Source: Dillenia suffruticosa
Taxonomy: Eukaryota > Streptophyta > Magnoliopsida > Dilleniales > Dilleniaceae
Direction of reading: 5' to 3'
Length of the DNA stretch: 64,000 bases
Assembly (NCBI GenBank): GCA_033439265.1
Contig: JAVTVX010000009.1
Coordinates: 3,151,609 to 3,215,608 of the forward strand
This document shows positions 11,611 through 23,584 of this stretch, in pieces. The position numbers and the translations under genes were made by a program. Numbering within the stretch: the stretch's first letter is position 1; each line of letters opens with the position of its first letter. Under the pieces are notes generated by a model that had not been told where the DNA came from, did not search any database, and saw only the letters and a list, made by a program, of their open reading frames with translations.

Positions 11611-12821
11611 AAAAAATAAATAAATAAATAAAAATTTAGGCATGCAAAATTTTCGACAATGTGGTCAAGGGAAATTGGAAATGTGGGGACTGTGAGGCTT
11701 TAAAAATAGAACTACATAATGTACGTGCAACTTTATTTTTCCCATCTACCAGGAATGAGATACCCTCTTTCCAAGCCTTGGAGTAGTGTTTTTGTACCTA
11801 TAATAATATGCGAAGTCATATTACAATTAAATTGATTTAAGTGTATATAAAAATTTTATTTAAAAATTAACTCTCGTATCGTAATTTTTTTTATTTTTAA
11901 ATTTTGAATTCAAAATATAATTAATAATCTTTGTGACATAATTTTAAAAGAAATTTAAATTTCTTGTTATTACACAAAATAAATAAAGCCATCGAAATGG
12001 CGAGAGTTGATCCACACACCAAAGCATTGGGACATGGAGAGGTGGTATGATAAGTTGCAAAAACCAGAGGCCTTGTCCTAGGAAGGGGAACATGCCCTAA
12101 TAATAACCATTGCCACTGCACTGTGCACATGTAAATCAATCGTTCATAGTTTGTGTTTGTGGTTTTAAGATGATTTTAGAAATTCTAGTATTTAAATTGT
12201 TATTTACTTTTATCTTATTTTATTTATTATATATTTTAATTAAAATGATTATTTTTTAATTAAGAAGTATAGTCTTTACAAATAGAATTAAAATTTTTTG
12301 TAAAAGAAAATTAATTTTACTATCTTGAAAATTTTTAAATAATGATATTCTGTCACTTTATTGAAAATTAAGACTGTAGGATCCTTTTTGGGAGATTTTT
12401 ATTTTTTGTTATTTCTCTTAAGATTGTATTTAGGATTTAAAATAATTTCAAAAATTATTATTTTTAAATATGAATTGAATCCCAATATTAAAAGTAGGAA
12501 AAAAGTGAATCCAAAATTAGGAATAATTGATCAAAAAGGAAAAAAAATATATATGGAGATTAGAAAACGCGCCGTTTTATATTTTGTCGGCTAAATCCGA
12601 CTGACATCACCCTTCCGTTCAACACGTCTCTGATCTCTCTTCCTATGTCAGTTTAAAAGGCCCAAGGCAAAACTTCCCCAACTGCCACCGTCACCATCCC
12701 CCCGCCAAATTCTCCCATGCCACCACCGTCCATGGCCGCGGTACATCACACATAACTCTCTTTCTCTCTCTTTCTAAATTTCTCCAATTTTTTTCTCCTC
12801 TCTCTCGCTCTCTCCCCCACA

Positions 12822-15800
12822 ATGTCGAACCGAAAACCACCGCCGACACAGTCTCCGACTATGGCGGCACGTGACCTGAAGCACCGAGTTTTCGAGTGCC
12901 TAAACAAGCTCTCCGACCGGGACACACATTCCATCGCCGCCACAGAGCTCGAGTCGATTGCAAAAACACTCTCTTCCGATTCCTTCTCTCCATTCCTCTC
13001 CTGCCTCCAGTCCACTGATTCCTCCGACAAATCTCCGGTCAGGCAACAATGCGTGAAACTCATTACCTTTCTCTCCCTAACTTACGGCAACTCTCTCTCC
13101 CCTCACCTCTCCAAACTCCTCTCCGCCGTTGTCCGCCGCTTAAGGGATTCCGACTCCGCCGTACGCATGGCTTGTGTTGCAGCCGTCTCCAACATTTCCT
13201 CTCACGTGACCAAACCGCCATTTTCCGCGATCTCGAAGCCTTTAATTGAATCGCTGTTCACGGAGCAGGATCTGAATTCTCAGACCGGATTTGCAATGTG
13301 TTTGGCGGCAGCGATCGAGTCGTCGCCGGAACCGGATTCGGAGCAATTGGAGAAATTGTTGCCGCGGCTCGTGAAATTGGCGAAGTGTGAGAGTTTTAAG
13401 GCGAAATCGGCAGTTTTGAGCTTGATTGGGAGTGTGATAGGAGCTGTTGGATGTGAAAGTCCTAGTGTGATGAAGAATTTGGTGAGTTGTTTGAGTGAAT
13501 TCTTCTGTTCTGAGGTTTGGACTGCGAGGAAATCGGCCTCAGAATCGCTAGCAAAATTGGCGGTTGTGGAGAGAGATTCATTGTCTGAGTTTAAGAGTTC
13601 TTGTTTGAAGCTCTTTGAGAGTAGGAGATTCGATAAGGTAATTTATGAATTATGAATTGTTGCTTGTAATTTTTGTTTGGAATTCTAACGTTTTTGGATT
13701 TGGTTTTTTGATGATTTGCAGGTGAAGGCTGTGAGGGAGTCGATGAATCAAATGTTGGAGGAATGGAAGAAGGTTCCTGATGAATCCGAGGCAGTCTCAC
13801 CTCCTCCTCAATCTCATTCTTCTTCAAGAGGTATCAACCGAATGGATGTACATTGTTTTGGCAAATGTTGAGAATAGCAGAATGATTCTAGATTTCTAGG
13901 AACTTATTGATTGTAGCATATGAAGGGGGAAAGTCCCAATTAATCATAAGAGTGCAAAATTAATTACAAAATTCAACTCAGCAATGTCAACCATGGAAGA
14001 ATAGTTAGACAATGCATTGTCGATCTTAGTCTCAGATTGGTCAATTATCATAAATTTCAAAACTGATTTTTCTGTTGCCATCCCAATAGCATTTAGTTCT
14101 CTCAATCCGCTAGTGCTGAATTCCTATTTGTAGCAATGGTTGGAATTAGTTTATCCATTTGGACAAGCGGATTTTTTTTTCTCTGGTTTCATAGTCCGGA
14201 CTATTGGAATAGCATGTTTCCATGAAATTGGTTTTGAAGTCTAAGATTATATCATTTCACATGTATTTTTGTTCTTGATGATGATTATAGGTGCTTATTG
14301 GAAAATTTTCTTCTGTTCTTTACTTGTGATCCTCTAGATATAACTAGTGATGATCGGTATCCACCAGGATGCAAAAATTCTGGTATCAATGGTACTGAAG
14401 CTCTTAAAACAATGACAAGACATGGCTTAACTAGGACTCTGCCTCCAGATGTTCTTTCACCTGCAATGGGGAAGAGAAGCTTGTTAAAAAGCAGTGACAA
14501 GAAAACAAGTTCTTCCTTTCAAAAGCTGGACCGCAAAAAGAATTCTGAATGGAAATTTGAAGTTGCCAAGGGATTTGAAGATGACCATAACGGTAAAGAC
14601 AACAGAAAGAGGTTTTCAAAGCCTGAAGCAAAACGGGTCAATAAAAATTTGGATGAAAAGATGCAGAAATCTGGTGGTTTTAGATCTGGGTCTCGTGTAG
14701 CTCCTTGTTCTGATGATGGCCCCGAATCCACTGTTGTTGTCAGCAATAATACAGAGGATATCCCTTGGAACCGCAAAGAGTGGGAGGAACTTTCTCTGAT
14801 CCGGAAGCAGCTTCTTCAGATTGAAAACCAGCAATCAAGTCTATTAGATCTCCTCCAGGTGATTTTTCTTCTTACTGTTTGCAATGTCATGTGGAAATAG
14901 AAATTTATAAAACTTTGTGTTCATCCCTTTTTGTAGCTTACCTCATGAAATTTCCACTAGGATATCTCTCTATTGCTAAGTTTTCTAGCATCAGCTTACC
15001 TCACGACAACTGTAAAACCTCAAATTGGCTTTATCTCATGCAGGACAATTATGTGGTACTCTTTTAATCATCTGGACTTCAAATAGAGCACGACTTTAAG
15101 TTGATACTCTGTAGTATTTGTAGAATTTCATTCGAATATAAGGCTGCTAATGCAACCATCACCAACAGCTATGAGGCCACTAAAAATACACATGGGCTTG
15201 TGCCACTATTTGGGTGGTTGAAAGGAGACACAGAAAGAAATCTTTTGCAAAATTGTTTGACCTGTTTCTTTAATCTTTGATTGGCTATATGCTCCAAAAG
15301 GTTTGGTTATCCTTTCTGTCAAATTAAGAAGTCTACACATACATGGCCCTATTTCTGTGTAGATGACTGATCTTGTGCCATAAATGACATTTTAGTATAT
15401 AACTCATTTCTTTCTTTTTGGTTGAACAAACTAATTAGGTACACCAGGAACTGGTGCAGGAATTTTTCAGTTTAAAGACATTTACGTTTGTTCTCATCTT
15501 TTGGCTTTTATATTTTCCGGAACTACTCACAGAATTCACACCAGCTTATACTCTTCTTTATAGCTCATTCTTTTCTTGATTTAGAAATTCATGGGAAGTT
15601 CTCAGAATGGGATGCAATCTCTGGAGACACGGGTGCAAGGGCTAGAGATGGCATTAGATGAGATCTCTTTTGACTTGGCCATGACATCTGGTAGATTGTC
15701 AAATGCCGAATCTCCAGTGACCACTTGTTGCATATTTCCTGGAGCAGATTTTTTGAGCTCCAAGCTTCGCAGGAGAGCTGAAGGCCGGCATTCAATCTCA

Positions 15801-16016
15801 CGATTTTCACCTTTCAGTGGGACTGCATCAGTAGGTACCATGCGTGGCATGGGCAATAATAACACTCAGCTCTGCTATATGCAGAAGAGAAGGTTTAGAT
15901 CCCCGGAAGGTGGCGGATTCATAGTCAATCCCTTGGCTGAAATTCACAGCAACTCTAGAAAGATTTCAGATGGCCCTACTAATGGAATTACACAAAACAT
16001 TAATTTTTCGTCCTAA
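12822..16016 (+). CDS. TOR1L: TORTIFOLIA1/SPIRAL2-like microtubule-associated protein, four exons
   Basis: Exons 12822-13637, 13722-13830, 14338-14858 and 15585-16016 give 625 residues, with phase kept at all junctions. For exon 3 I used the acceptor CCTCTAG at 14337. The earlier TATAG at 14290 would run into a stop. Residues 1 to about 280 are alpha-helical HEAT/TOG-like repeats (RDLKHRVFECLNKLSDRDTH, then VRQQCVKLI, RRLRDSDSAVRMACVAAVSN, VWTARKSASESLAKLA). The middle is basic and Ser-rich. Residues about 445-510 form a conserved coiled coil (EWEELSLIRKQLLQIENQQS, then GMQSLETRVQGLEMALDEI), and GFIVNPLAEI lies near the end. These are hallmarks of plant TOR1/SPR2 proteins, which bind cortical microtubules and shape growth. 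The length agrees with the shorter TOR1-like paralogues. The 5' leader is pyrimidine-rich. Confidence 0.9.
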
Positions 16017-18276
16017 TGCTTCATTCAGACTCTAGTTTGCGCAACTTCTGGCGAGCAGGTATGGTTATTTCTATTCATTCCCTGCTTTTATGCATTCCTC
16101 TCATCATTTCTCTTTCTTTCTCTGCATCTCATCTTTTTGGTTGGTATCTGTTTAATCCTAAGGTGACAAAAATCTTGAACATTCGGGGAAATGCTAAGGA
16201 CTGACTGAACTTTACATGTTATTTCCGGACCTAGTTGTACAAAATACAGTGGTCCCAGATTCCAATTTAAGCTTTTGAAGATGTCCTCGAGAACCATACC
16301 ATTTGGCGAACATACGTCAAATGTTCAGACTGCTCGCAGTTATTCTAGGGCAGTACTTAAGCCTAAAGATGCACCTTTTTCAAACTTAGTTTTATTAGGC
16401 AGACTAGCTGGCTGGTTCTCAATGTCATACCCAAACAATTATGGGTATAAAGGCAATATGTTTTTGAACGCTATCATGTTGTGGGTCTCCACCAAAATTG
16501 TCTGGATGGATTTATTAATTTTCTCTTCCCTATTTCTGTAGGTTTTATGGTACATTTTGTTGGAGTTCCCATGTCTAATTTATTTAATTTTTCTGTGTTT
16601 TTTTGCTAGATGAGCTGCATCTAGAGATGTCTTACTTGGGATATTACGTGCTAGATGGGTGATGTACGTGTGCAGAGCCCCGAAATGCCAGAGTCCGAAT
16701 ATGGAGATCGGGATGTGAATACACAAGAAAAGAAATTGCTTTTCATATATATATCATTTCTCTCTCTTTTTTTTTCATCACTCTGAGTGGTTTTTTTTTT
16801 TTTTTCCTCGGAACATTTTGGATCTCCGGCAGATGTTGGCCATAAGTTTCTTGATTTGGCTGTGCACATGAAAAGATGTGCCTATGGTGGCACGTGTAAT
16901 AATATTTCTTGAGTGCATCCATTATACCACAGTTGAAGCTTTTTGCCTACGAAGTTTGTCATAAATACGGCAACTTCAGGCCAGACCGAAAACCTTTTCT
17001 TTACTCAAACCCATAATTAGGAACTTGGTGTGCCTCTTCCTGGCTTCAAAAGAATAGGTATCTAGTAAACAACCTTCGTGTGAGTTTGGTGCTTGGCAGG
17101 TTAGCCTCTGGGAACTCTAGTCCCTGACCTTTGTTGGTGACTCTTCCCGGGACCTTGCTTGGCCTGCTGGGAAAGTTTCAGGTCGGTACTATGCAATGAT
17201 CCTTCCAAAAATTGCCCACTCCTCGGAGTGGACCCACGAAAGAATCAGAATCATTGGCTCACTTTTTAAACCTCAACCTACCTCCCAGCTTTTGTTAGTA
17301 GAAAATGCCAACTAAACAGGCTTATTTTGTTTTTTTTTTAATGAATCATTGTTTTTTTTTTTAATTACATAAAGATTTAAACCATGGATTATAGGATTGA
17401 GAAAAAGATTGTTACCATTAAACTGTCACTTGAGAATTTAATAAACTATTGACATCCGATAATCATCTTAAATCAGATTATATTCGGTTTAAATCGGGTT
17501 GAATTTACAAAACTCTCCGACGCTTATTTTTATCATATATAAAACTCAAAAAAATCTCAAAACTAAGATTCTTTTTAACGGGATATTGATAGACAATCAC
17601 TTAACTAAATAAACATCAATAAATAAACTTATTTTGACAATATAATGTTTTTCTATCTCTCATTTCTCTCCTTTCCTCATTCTCTTTCTTTCTCTCTCCT
17701 TTTCGGAGATGTAGCAGGAAACCAAGAGAAGCTGGGGACATGACATCAAGCTCAAAACAGGGCAAATATTCAGGAATAGACAGAAAAATTGATATTATCC
17801 TAAGAGAGGGTTAGATCATGGCAATTCAGCACCTGCTTAGGGCTGTATTTGTAAATACTTTAAAAAAAATTTGTAAGGAATTTTGTAGTTTTGGCTCAGA
17901 TGCAAAACTATCATATCACTGCAAGATTTTACAAAATCTCAATCTGACACTAAGGCGGCATCTTGCCTAAATCACCATAAAGGTTGAATTTCAATTAACA
18001 AACTTGAACCTGGTAAATGGAAACTATGCATCTCAGTCGCAGCGCAAGTGGTGCGAACACCCTTCTTTCAAAAATAATACGGCGCACAAGATGAGAAGGA
18101 AAACTTTTATTTTGAAGTAATCGAACTACATAGTACAAAGCAAGCCGAGCTAAGTTATAGATGCTGAGCAATTCTTCATTTAATGTAACAAGGAACTGGT
18201 AGAATGTTTACATTTTATCAAAAACTCAAGAATAAGATTTTTGGGAATGACAGCAAGCGTCTTCCAGAGTCATCAG
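16017..18276. other. 3' flanks of two convergent genes
   Basis: The first part (to about 16.9 kb) is presumably 3' UTR of the TOR1-like gene. Directly after its stop another frame reads LHSDSSLRNFWRAG, followed by a GT that could be a donor, which looks like former coding sequence. A T-rich stretch lies at 16770-16806. The part just below 18277 is probably 3' UTR of the minus-strand small membrane-protein gene. No other gene is recognised. Confidence 0.4.
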
Positions 18277-21237
18277 TCATGGATTTTCTTCATGTGACCT
18301 CTGCTTGTCAATTTTCTGCACAAAAACAAAGCCTATATCAAATAGAGAACCCACTAACACCTCAGGAGAACTCTGCCCTACCATGCAAACGGCCAACACT
18401 ACTTATACATCACAACCGTAGAACACAGCAAAGAGGACACTCACAACAACATATTTCGAATTTTATGAGTTCAAACAGTAACCAAGTAGTTTTCAGAGGC
18501 CCAAGACCAAAATTCTGATTATATGGGTGTTATTAAGGTTAGAAGAAAAGTATCCTGCTTTAAAGCAACGGGACATAAATAAGGGAAATGACAAATGCCA
18601 CCACCAGTATTTGTGGAACTTCAGCCAGGATATGACCAGCAATACTAAATTTCAGAATCTGTTCCTTGCCTTAACACTTTGCTGGACACAGAGAGATAAG
18701 CTGGATAATAAATTTCCAATCTTGCAGTAGGTCTTGTGTGTGTGTGTGTCAAACAGAGGCTGTATATTACATGTACAGCTGAAGCATGGAGACTACAAAT
18801 GTTGGGGCTAGACTACCAATGTGCAAGCATCAGAAATCCAAGATTATTTCAGCAGGTCAGCTTCCAAAGGGGAGCAAGTAACTAAATTGTGTGGCTATAG
18901 ATTTTCACACCATAAGCTTATTAGCATGAGATTGGCTAAGTATTTCTTGGCTACAGTTGACAGTAGTAATACTTAAAGCAATAGAAGTTCTTTCCATGTT
19001 ACTAATGCTGTACACCTAAAAGTTGCCTCCTTTAATGTTTAAACTACTACATAACATTGCTGATCCATCTCAATACTTGCCCTAGGTAAGTGCTGTCTAA
19101 TACCAAAGCAAGAGAGAAAAAAAAAAAAAAAAAAACCACAATTGCACCCACACAGCAGTAAATAAATCGGCAGTTCATGCACTTCTACTCTTCACAGTTT
19201 CGATTGTGATCAATAACTTGAAGTCATTTTCCCCTTAAAGATATGCCGTGAAAAAATAAATAGGCACAATGAGCATGAGCTCGTGCAATTCCCCCCCCTA
19301 TTCCTATTTTCATAGTCATATCATGTTGCACTCTCATACAAGGCCTTGGGTATGCAACAAAAATGTACAACTAAATCACATTATTATACCATCCAAGCAT
19401 CTGAAATATAATAACCCACAAAATGATATCTGATTGTTCCCATGATAAATGGATCCACAAGAGAAAGAAATAGAAGGTGAAGCACCGAAGCATTTGTCAA
19501 AAATAGAGGATTCCAGGGAAATGAATAAGCAGCAGGATAACAACAAAGCTGATCTCCTTTTATTATGTTACTGAAAAATGGGGTGTTGTTGGTGTAGATA
19601 ATGTTCTTCTATAGGATATGATTGTATTTTATACTTATCTGTTGGCTCATGCCTCCAGAATTTATAACGATTATAACTTAGAAGAGTTGAGGAGGGATCA
19701 TAGTGCAGTTATTTATTAGTTTATGAATTCCTCTTTATTCCATCTCTTAGGATATATCATCCTTGGAATTTTAAAACATTTTATAATAAATGTAATACAA
19801 TTTCTTTTTCTATTTGGGGGGAGGGGGGGAACACAAAGAGCACTAAAGAAGTGCTATCATATTGAGCCTGTGTAAGCTAGCTACTTTAGATACATTCAAT
19901 ACACAAATAGCCACCTGCAGGACGTGACAGCAGAGTTAAACTGGTACGCAGCAGGGAATGGAATTAGGGTGGCAAAATAAAAAAAGTTGCCCGCAAACAA
20001 GCTTGGTTGAAATTTAGGCTCAATTAAAACACAAATACACAAATTATGTTTATTTGGTAAACAAGCTTTAGGCTCAATTAAAACACAAGCAAAGTTTGGA
20101 TATTGTCACACCTGGCCTGTTGGGGTTGTGAGCAGGCTAGGTAGATAGCTCGTTTATATTTAAACATAATTAACTAAACAAGGGTTTCCACAATCAGACC
20201 CTCTTTTCAAAATGGACTTGCAGTTGCAGAAGTCCAGAGTCTCCACTCCTTCAATCGTATCACCCCGTGAGCTGCAGCTCACTACTACCACCAGCACACA
20301 TATCTTGTATGTATCACTCCTCCCACAACTCTACTACCTCCCTCTTCTCTAAAGAAATCAACTTTCTTGATGTGGTTTCAAGATCAATTACATATGCCGG
20401 TTGTCACCGACCATTTTTGGTCATCTGATATTCTTTTAGTTGGGTAATTTCAGGCAGATTTCTTCGTTTGAGTATGGAACCATTGTTTCCTTTGATTGAT
20501 CATAGCTTGAGAAGCTTTTACGAGAGCATGATGAGTTTGTAAGCTCGAGCTAATTTAATGGTATCGAGCCAGATGACAGGAGCTCAAGCTTGGGCCTTTT
20601 TTCTTTTTAATATTTACAAGCGGTGCCCAAACATAAATATTAGATCTGGACTTAGGCTTGGAGTTAAGCTTGAGCTCGTCATATCTTGATTGAGGCCAGC
20701 TCGAGCACCAAAGCTCATTTAGTCTTGGCTCTTTTGAAGAACTAACTAGAACTATGACACCCAAATTGTTTTGATTGTATAGTGAACTTATACACCTATT
20801 AGGGTTGGCTACACATCACAAACATCAGATCCTGCTGTATCAAGAAACCCACAATCATGAATGTTTTATTGTGTACAAGAAAAAGATATGATTCCCAATA
20901 ACATGCGAAGAAATAATAATCACCAAAGATAATCAAATCAAGCCAGCATACCATGCACGGAAAGCTTAAAAAACATCCCTACGGAACCATCCATACATTT
21001 GAAATCTAAGAAATAGCTTGGTAAGTATAAGGTTCAACATTCATCAGTGTCATAGACCACCAACATACAAATGTATACCCTTTGCATCAAACTAAGCGAA
21101 ACCAAAAACTGGGGTTATAGTGAACAACAAAGTCCACGTAAAAGCACAGGCACAAGCAAAATAGCAATGAGTTATTTGGGTAATCAGTGGCGCTTGGAAA
21201 AATACTCAAATTTTAATAAGCAAACAAATTAAACAGA

Positions 21238-21279
<42 letters not shown>

Positions 21280-21412
21280 GGATTGAGCGTTGTGCCAAGA
21301 AAGACCACGATAGACATTGACAGAGAAAGTAGCAGTGAGGTAAATAGTCGCAACGCCCAGTCCCAAAGAGAATGCTTTGAACGCCCAATCTCCTACCTTA
21401 CTTGCCGCTCCC

Positions 21413-21414
<2 letters not shown>
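18277..21414 (-). CDS. 57-residue single-span membrane protein, putative mitochondrial complex I accessory subunit
   Basis: Two exons: 21414-21280 (45 codons) and 18315-18277 (12 codons plus stop), joined in phase 0 over an intron of about 2,964 nt. The donor is CC|GTACTC and the acceptor TTTTTGTGCAG. The product begins MGAASKVGDWAFKAF, has one hydrophobic segment at about residues 15-35 (GLGVATIYLTATFSVNVY), then RGLSWHNAQS, and ends with the short charged tail KIDKQRSHEENP from exon 2. The wording resembles a small plant protein found with mitochondrial NADH dehydrogenase (Arabidopsis At4g20150; from memory, unverified). Exon 2 was chosen because it gives the charged tail expected after AQS. 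The rest of the intron has no better in-phase candidate that I could find. Exon 1 is flanked by complementary GA and CT tracts. Confidence 0.72.
19119..19135 (+). repeat. poly-A tract in intron
   Basis: A run of about 17 A inside the long intron of the small membrane-protein gene. It may mark an old retroposon end. No element boundaries were found. Confidence 0.5.
21242..21276 (+). repeat. (GA)n microsatellite at the 5' splice site
   Basis: About 17 GA units on the plus strand, which is (TC)n in the minus-strand transcript. The tract starts two bases after the GT of the donor (21279-21278), so the intron begins GTAC followed by TC repeats. Confidence 0.9.

Positions 21415-21417
<3 letters not shown>

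Positions 21418-21451
<34 letters not shown>
21418..21451 (+). repeat. (TC)n microsatellite at the start codon
   Basis: About 17 TC units, which is (GA)n in the minus-strand transcript, ending three bases before the ATG at 21414. It is complementary to the tract at 21242-21276. The two could pair around exon 1. Confidence 0.9.
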
Positions 21452-21457
<6 letters not shown>

Positions 21458-21479
21458 TAGGGCTTTGTTTTTGAGAAAG

Positions 21480-22727
21480 AGAACGAGAAGAAGTGTGTTG
21501 AATAAGGAGCGAGATTTTTTTCTGAGTTAATTACATGTTTAATTCCCGAACTTTGTCTAAATTTCACAATTAATCCCTATGATTAAAATGCTATCTCATG
21601 ATGTTCGAACTTTTAAAATCGTTACGTATTGGTCCATCTATTATAAACGGTGACAGATTGACCGTTAAGTATTGAAATGAAGTAACATGAAAATCTAAAT
21701 AGATACTGATGTGTTATTATCATGTGAGCATTAGAAAACTTCTCATATAGCCACATCAACAACGTACTAACATGACAATGCCAGGTCAACATAGAACGGC
21801 TCATCGTGAAGCTTTACCTTTCCATTCTCGAAAAATTTTTGATTTGTCTCGATTTGTGCCTATTTTGTATTATTAATCCAGATGAAATTTTTTTAGAAAA
21901 ATGTAAAATTTTATAAATATAAATTAAATTTCACTCAAAAAATTAAAACACTCAATATATTAATAACTTTTATAAAAATTTTAGAAAAAAATATAAAAAA
22001 AAATCCCCTTAACCACTGTGTATATATATATATATATAAATTTTCCCTCAACTATAAAAAATTATAATTTTGGTTCACATTTTATTAATTTTTTTGGTAA
22101 ATAATAAAATATTATTAAAATAATATAAAAAAAAACCAAATTGAAAAAAAAAATCGTTTCTTCTCTGTACCTAGTCACACTAGACAGAGAGGGGGGGGAG
22201 GGAGAGAGATTATTATCTTCATTTCTTTTCATGGGGGTGTGTCCTTTACGGTTGGCTGTTTATGTTAATATAGGTGGGGTGGTGTGGGTGTAGAAGAGGT
22301 GAGGTGTGGTCTTGCAGCCCTCTCTCATGTTCCGTACCTGGTGATGGTTGAAACTTCTTGTCAGAATCAATGGTGGACAAGCATAAGGTAATTTGGGGTT
22401 TTTGCCTTCCTTTCTAAATCAAAAGCTTGAATTTCAATTTCTCCTTTTTCTTCGTTCTAACCTTTTGAATCTTCATCCTCATAGCTCTATTCAGTCACTC
22501 TGTCTCTCTTCCTTCAACCATAGAACAGCTAGAATTCTGAGAATTTAAGAGGGAAAGTTCAAGATTTGCAGACAAGATAGAATCGAAGAAGAATTAAATG
22601 ACGGCACGTCGTTGGAGGAATTCTAAAACGGGGGCTAATTTGTGAAATTTAAGCAAAATTCAAGATTTTGGAAGTTTGTGAATTATATGAAATAGTATTT
22701 TCAACTATGAGGATTATTTTGTAAAAT
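21480..22727. other. intergenic, with dispersed-repeat-like sequence
   Basis: 21530-21830 reads like a recurrent non-coding plant repeat ('aattcccgaactttg', 'aattaatccctatgatt', 'attggtccatctattata'). I see no ends or coding capacity. 22140-22690 resembles a leader: purine-rich 'gagaggggggg' followed by ATGGTGGACAAGCATAAG and a GTAATT donor-like site near 22370-22395. No second exon could be found before element B. Confidence 0.35.
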
Positions 22728-22736
22728 TAAGACATA
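22728..22736 (+). repeat. 9-bp target duplication of element B, left
   Basis: TAAGACATA. The right copy at 23576-23584 is TAAGACAAA, identical at eight of nine positions. Confidence 0.6.
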
Positions 22737-23575
22737 GTCATGTATAAAATTAAACCTTATAAAAACAAATTTAAAATAATCTTTGGTCCAAAAAAATTTA
22801 GAATCTAACCTCCTTAAGTCACCGACCCAACTCACGACACCACGTGACAACACCCGATTGGCCCAAGGCCACGTATCGCGTCTTGTGTCGCATCTTGAAG
22901 ATGCGACAATCTGCCTCTCTTCGTCGCCCACGATGCTCCTTTCTCCCTCCCTCCCCCACCTGCGACTTTACTCCTCTCCCCCTCCCTCCCCTGGCGGCTC
23001 TCTCCCTCCCTCCCTCCCTCCCCCTGCAACTCTCTCTCTCTCTTCTCGCCTGCGGCTCTCTCTCTCTCTTCCCCCGCCGCCCGTGACACTCCTCTCTCTT
23101 CCTCCCTCCCCCGCCCACAGTTTTGCTCCTCTCTCCCTCTCTCTCCCCCGCAACTCTCTCTCTCCCGAGAGAGGAGTGCCGTAGGGGGAGAAAGAGAGAC
23201 AACCGCGGCCGAGGGAGGGAGGGAGGGAGGAAGAAAGAAAGCCGCGGAGGGAGGGAGGGAGAGAGGAGCAGAGCCACGGGCGGGGGAAGAAGAGAGAGCC
23301 ATGGGCAGAGGAGGGAGAGGGAGAGAGGGAGAGGAGCAGAGCCGCAAGGGGAGAGAGAGAGAGCCGCGGGCTGCGGAGGGAGGGGTCGCAGGAGGCAGGA
23401 GAGGCGACAAGTTGTGTCGCGTCTTGAAGATCCGACACGTGACCTTGGGTTAATTAGGTATTGTCACGTGATGTCACGGGTTGGATTCACTATAAAAGAA
23501 GGTTAGATTTTGAACTTTTTTTGTAGAGAGATTGTTTCAAATTTTTTTTTTAATATTTAATTTCATACATGATTC
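22737..23575. mobile_element. foldback Mutator-like element B, GC-rich interior (839 bp)
   Basis: Terminal inverted repeats of about 190 bp: both ends, read inward, give CATGTAT-AAATTAAA, AAATTT-AAA-AATC, AATCTAACCT, a CACGTGACA block and CCCAAGG-CACGT. Next to the TIRs lie odd palindromes, for example TGTCGCATCTT-g-AAGATGCGACA at 22886-22908 (perfect 11-bp arms) and a related copy at about 23414-23436. The interior is a polypyrimidine arm (about 22940-23165, CCCTCCC/CTCTCT) facing a polypurine arm (about 23170-23390, GGGAGGGA/GAGAGA), so nearly the whole element can fold back. The interior is far richer in GC than its surroundings. The ORFs across it are artefacts of low complexity. Confidence 0.75.
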
Positions 23576-23584
23576 TAAGACAAA
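23576..23584 (+). repeat. 9-bp target duplication of element B, right
   Basis: TAAGACAAA. It differs from the left copy at one position. Confidence 0.6.

Noticed and set aside
14291..14337. Exon 3 of the TOR1-like gene starting at 14291
   Set aside because: The TATAG acceptor there puts the frame into a stop at CTC TAG. The CTCTAG acceptor at 14337 restores the phase with exon 2 (SSR-D-ITSDD).
20813..20845. Second exon of the small membrane-protein gene at the GATACAG acceptor
   Set aside because: It would give AQS-QDLMFVMCSQP, a hydrophobic tail unlike the charged tail given by the 18315 acceptor.
22783..23506. Several overlapping ORFs of 80-192 codons on both strands
   Set aside because: They run through the polypyrimidine/polypurine arms of element B and consist of Ser-Leu-Pro or Arg-Glu-Gly repeats. 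Both strands stay open because simple sequence lacks stops.
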